The notes beneath the pieces are model-generated. The model had not been told where the DNA came from, did not search any database, and saw nothing but the letters and a program-made list of their open reading frames with translations. A stretch of DNA of 64,000 nt from Leucobacter luti (GTDB taxonomy: Bacteria > Actinomycetota > Actinomycetes > Actinomycetales > Microbacteriaceae). Position 1 is the first letter of the stretch. The number at the start of each line of letters is the position of its first letter. Where the stretch lies: positions 186,697-250,696 of the forward strand of contig NZ_SHKI01000003.1 of the NCBI RefSeq assembly GCF_004217175.1, read 5' to 3'. Of this stretch, positions 62,090-64,000 are shown in pieces. A program made the translations under genes and the position numbers.

Positions 62090-62479
62090 ATGAACTGCCC
62101 CACGGACGGAACGACCCTGCTCATGAGTGAGCGTCAGGGGATCGAGATCGATTATTGCCCCCAGTGCCGCGGTATTTGGCTCGATCGCGGAGAGCTCGAC
62201 AAGATGCTTGAGCGCGCGCAGTCGGAGGCGGAGGCGTTCGCCGCGCAGCAGCAGGCCGCGCAGCCGGTGGCCGCCCCGCAGCCCGTGCAGCAGGTGCAGG
62301 CCGCCCCGCAGCAGCAGTACCAGCAGCCGGTGCCGCAGCAGTACATGGACCCTCGACACGGCCAGCGCGGCGGCGACGATCGCCGCCGCGACGGCTACTC
62401 CGGCGACGGTCGCTACGGCGACCCGCGCTACAAGAAAAAGAAGAGCCCGTTCGACTTCCTCGGCGACATCTTCGAGTAG
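62090..62479 (+). CDS. TFIIB-type zinc-ribbon protein
   Basis: A 129-residue protein. Residues 1-40 are a zinc ribbon with CPxD near the start and CPQCRGIWLDRGELDKM, a zf-TFIIB pattern common in small bacterial proteins. Residues about 45-85 are rich in Gln, Pro and Val. The C-terminus is basic (YKKKKSPFDFLGDIFE) and conserved among relatives. Function is unknown. The ATG is preceded by GAGAG. Confidence 0.85.
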   Translation: MNCPTDGTTLLMSERQGIEIDYCPQCRGIWLDRGELDKMLERAQSEAEAFAAQQQAAQPVAAPQPVQQVQAAPQQQYQQPVPQQYMDPRHGQRGGDDRRRDGYSGDGRYGDPRYKKKKSPFDFLGDIFE

Positions 62480-62502
62480 CCCCGCACCGGGCTCACGAGC
62501 GC

Positions 62503-62526
62503 GGCCCTCTGAATCGTCAGGGGGCC
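62503..62526. terminator. Hairpin between convergent genes
   Basis: GGCCCTCTGA-ATCG-TCAGGGGGCC forms a 10-bp stem with one T.G pair. It overlaps the last codons of the TetR gene and follows the zinc-ribbon gene by 23 bp. Confidence 0.65.
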
Positions 62527-63170
62527 GTTGCTGTGCGCGCGATCGACTCGAGGATCGCGGTGATCCCCGCGCGGTACACGGTGAGGCCGTCGATGGCGAG
62601 CAGCTCGTCGCGGTGCGCGCGCACGTGCGGGAACGACGCGAGGTCGACCGAACCGAACGTGCTGATCCACGGGATCGAACCGTCACGAGCGGTGTCCCGG
62701 CGCACGAGCGCCTCCTGCGCGAGCGCGGCGCTCTGCGCGAGCGTGAATCCCGAGACCGCCGCGTACGCCGTGATCAGGTCGCGACCGGTCAGACCCGCCG
62801 TTGAGAGCATCTCGAGGATGAACTCGTCGGAGGCGACATCGCCCGGCCCGACCGGATCCACCATCGCCCACTCCGCGCCGATCGCGGGGTGCTCGAGGCT
62901 CAGCTCTGCCATGCGCGACACGAATCGCTCAAGCCTGCCGTGCCAATCGCCGGTGCTCGCCCGAGCGTCGGCGGTGGCGATCCCCGCGAGTCGGTCGAGC
63001 GCCGCGCGCGTCAGCTCGTCCTTGTTGCGGAAGTGCCGGTACATGGCGGTCGCGTCCACCCCGAGCGCCTCGCCGAGGCGTTTAAACGTGATCCGGGCCT
63101 GCGGTTCGCTGCTCGCGAGCTCAAGCACCGCGTCGACGATGGTGCGCTGGTCAAGGCGGCCTCGCTTCAT
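62517..63170 (-). CDS. TetR family transcriptional regulator
   Basis: A 217-residue regulator. The winged N-terminus is TIVDAVLELASSEPQARITFKRLGEALGVDATAMYRHFRNKDELTRAALDRL. The C-terminal half looks like the TetR_C group that binds tetracycline-like or lipophilic ligands. GGAGGT lies seven bases before ATG 63170, so the GTG nine bases earlier is not used. It is divergent from the last gene in the window over 150 bp and may control it. Confidence 0.88.
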   Translation of the reverse strand: MKRGRLDQRTIVDAVLELASSEPQARITFKRLGEALGVDATAMYRHFRNKDELTRAALDRLAGIATADARASTGDWHGRLERFVSRMAELSLEHPAIGAEWAMVDPVGPGDVASDEFILEMLSTAGLTGRDLITAYAAVSGFTLAQSAALAQEALVRRDTARDGSIPWISTFGSVDLASFPHVRAHRDELLAIDGLTVYRAGITAILESIARTATAP

Positions 63171-63320
63171 GTGTGCCACCTCCGTGTGCTCGCGAGTGCG
63201 CCGCGAATGTGGCGCAACAGGGTCCCAGACAGTCTAGTCCGACCGCCCCGCCGGGACCTTCGTGGCACACACCGCCCGCACCGGGCGGGAATCTCGCGCC
63301 GCGCGTGGTCAAATAGACCC

Positions 63321-64000
63321 ATGACCCAGCTCCTCGCGCCATCCTCCGCCCCGCGACTCGGCGCGTTCGCCGAGGGAGCGCTCACCTTCCGGCTCCTCGC
63401 GCTCGGGTTCCGGATCATCGCGTTCGCCGTGATCCTGACCGGGATCGTGCGGATCACCGGCGCCTTCACCGCAGACCCCTCCTGGGGTGCGCTGCGGTTC
63501 TACACGGTGTTGAGCAATCTGCTCTGCCTCGTTTGGGTCGCGCTACTCATCGTGCGCACGGTGCGCGACATCGCGGCGACCGGCCCACGCGGGCACTCGA
63601 CCCCGTCGGCGCGCTGGAGCGGTGCGATCATGATGGCGATCACGGTGACGTTTCTCGTCTACCTCATCGTGCTGGTCCCCGCGACGTTCACGCAGGACAG
63701 CGACTACGCACCGTTCTCGCTCACCGACAACCTGATCCACATCATCACGCCGATCCTGCTGATCCTCGACTGGCTGGTGTTCGTGCCGAAGGGGCGGCTG
63801 CGCTGGTTCGACCCGCTGCTCTGGGCGCTCATCCCCTACGCGTACCTCGTGTTTGCGCTCGTGTACGGCGGTCTCGGCGGCGAGTTCGCGCCGGGTCTGC
63901 GATACCCGTACCCGTTCCTCAATGTCGATGCGCACGGGGTCGGCGGCGTCGCGCTGTGGATCCTGGCGCTGTCGGTGGCCCTGATCGGCGTCGGCTACGT
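63321..64000 (+). CDS. Pr6Pr-type membrane protein (3' end outside window)
   Basis: The frame is open from ATG 63321 to the window end, about 226 residues. There are six or more hydrophobic segments: FRIIAFAVILTGIVRITGAF, FYTVLSNLLCLVWVALLIV, AIMMAITVTFLVYLIVLVPA, IHIITPILLILDWLVFVPKG, and LIPYAYLVFALVYGGLGG. The motif GLRYPYPFLNVDAHGVGGVALWI is that of the Pr6Pr/FAR-17a-like family. Function is unknown. The truncated C-terminus is the reason for the incomplete call. Confidence 0.82.
   Translation, partial: MTQLLAPSSAPRLGAFAEGALTFRLLALGFRIIAFAVILTGIVRITGAFTADPSWGALRFYTVLSNLLCLVWVALLIVRTVRDIAATGPRGHSTPSARWSGAIMMAITVTFLVYLIVLVPATFTQDSDYAPFSLTDNLIHIITPILLILDWLVFVPKGRLRWFDPLLWALIPYAYLVFALVYGGLGGEFAPGLRYPYPFLNVDAHGVGGVALWILALSVALIGVGY

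Noticed and set aside
1..64000. CRISPR array, prophage, transposon or biosynthetic cluster
   Set aside because: No spaced direct repeats, transposase, integrase, att-like duplication at the tRNA, or NRPS/PKS genes were found.

Overview
The window is high-GC DNA with short intergenic gaps, frequent ATGA and TGATG start/stop overlaps, many GTG starts, a few TTG starts, and some promoters that look leaderless. Together with a HAIR (HspR) heat-shock operator, a DtxR-like iron box, an LAVTG-type sortase signal and actinobacterial protein families (DUF3817, HtaA, PIF1-like helicase), this indicates an actinobacterium. I think Microbacteriaceae, perhaps near Leucobacter, but the genus is a guess. 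No IS element, phage, CRISPR array or rRNA is visible. One tRNA-Gly(CCC) is present. Genes run off both ends of the window.

Layout. 1-8.6 kb: the end of a repeat-built cell-wall protein, a PIF1-like helicase, a DUF2470-heme oxygenase fusion behind an iron box, a lipoprotein of the serine beta-lactamase fold without its catalytic residues, tRNA-Gly, DUF3817, and an alkylation-repair pair (ogt with an Ada/AlkA fusion). 8.0-11.2 kb: a TetR regulator with an operator in front of an ornithine-cyclodeaminase-like protein and an MSOX-type amine oxidase. 11.3-22.7 kb: an ABC exporter, an RNA methyltransferase, glycerate kinase, aldo/keto reductases, aquaporin, a glycerophosphodiesterase, ClpB and an HPP protein.

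22.7-49.5 kb is an aromatic-acid catabolic island. pcaIJF (27.2-24.7 kb) and pcaHGBDC plus a FUSC-like membrane protein (43.6-38.4 kb) encode the protocatechuate branch of the beta-ketoadipate pathway. pobA (45.5 kb) makes protocatechuate from 4-hydroxybenzoate. Three IclR regulators, a LysR regulator, a CynX-type and a MHS-type MFS transporter, an SsuABC-like importer, a malic enzyme and a second thiolase accompany them. Inside the island lies the most unusual gene: a 1026-residue single-chain cytochrome P450 fused to an adrenodoxin-reductase-like FAD domain and then to a flavodoxin. It is divergent from a signal-less HtaA (heme-binding) protein that is translationally coupled to the LysR gene. 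A shared LysR-type dyad lies in that divergent promoter and upstream of the MHS transporter. A working model, by inference, is uptake of a methoxylated aromatic acid, P450 O-demethylation to 4-hydroxybenzoate or protocatechuate, then PobA and Pca enzymes.

49.7-64 kb: a D,D-carboxypeptidase, an M20 amidohydrolase, a ribose-type ABC importer followed by alcohol and aldehyde dehydrogenases, a PucR-type regulator divergent from a YtcJ-type amidohydrolase, a zinc-ribbon protein, a TetR regulator, and the start of a Pr6Pr-type membrane protein.

Several regulatory dyads recur: TCCCA(C/T)TGA(G/A)TGGGA before pcaH and pobA; TTCG(C/T)AATGCGAA before pcaI and the SsuA-like gene; TTCGG-N6-CGAA before the P450/HtaA pair and the MHS transporter.
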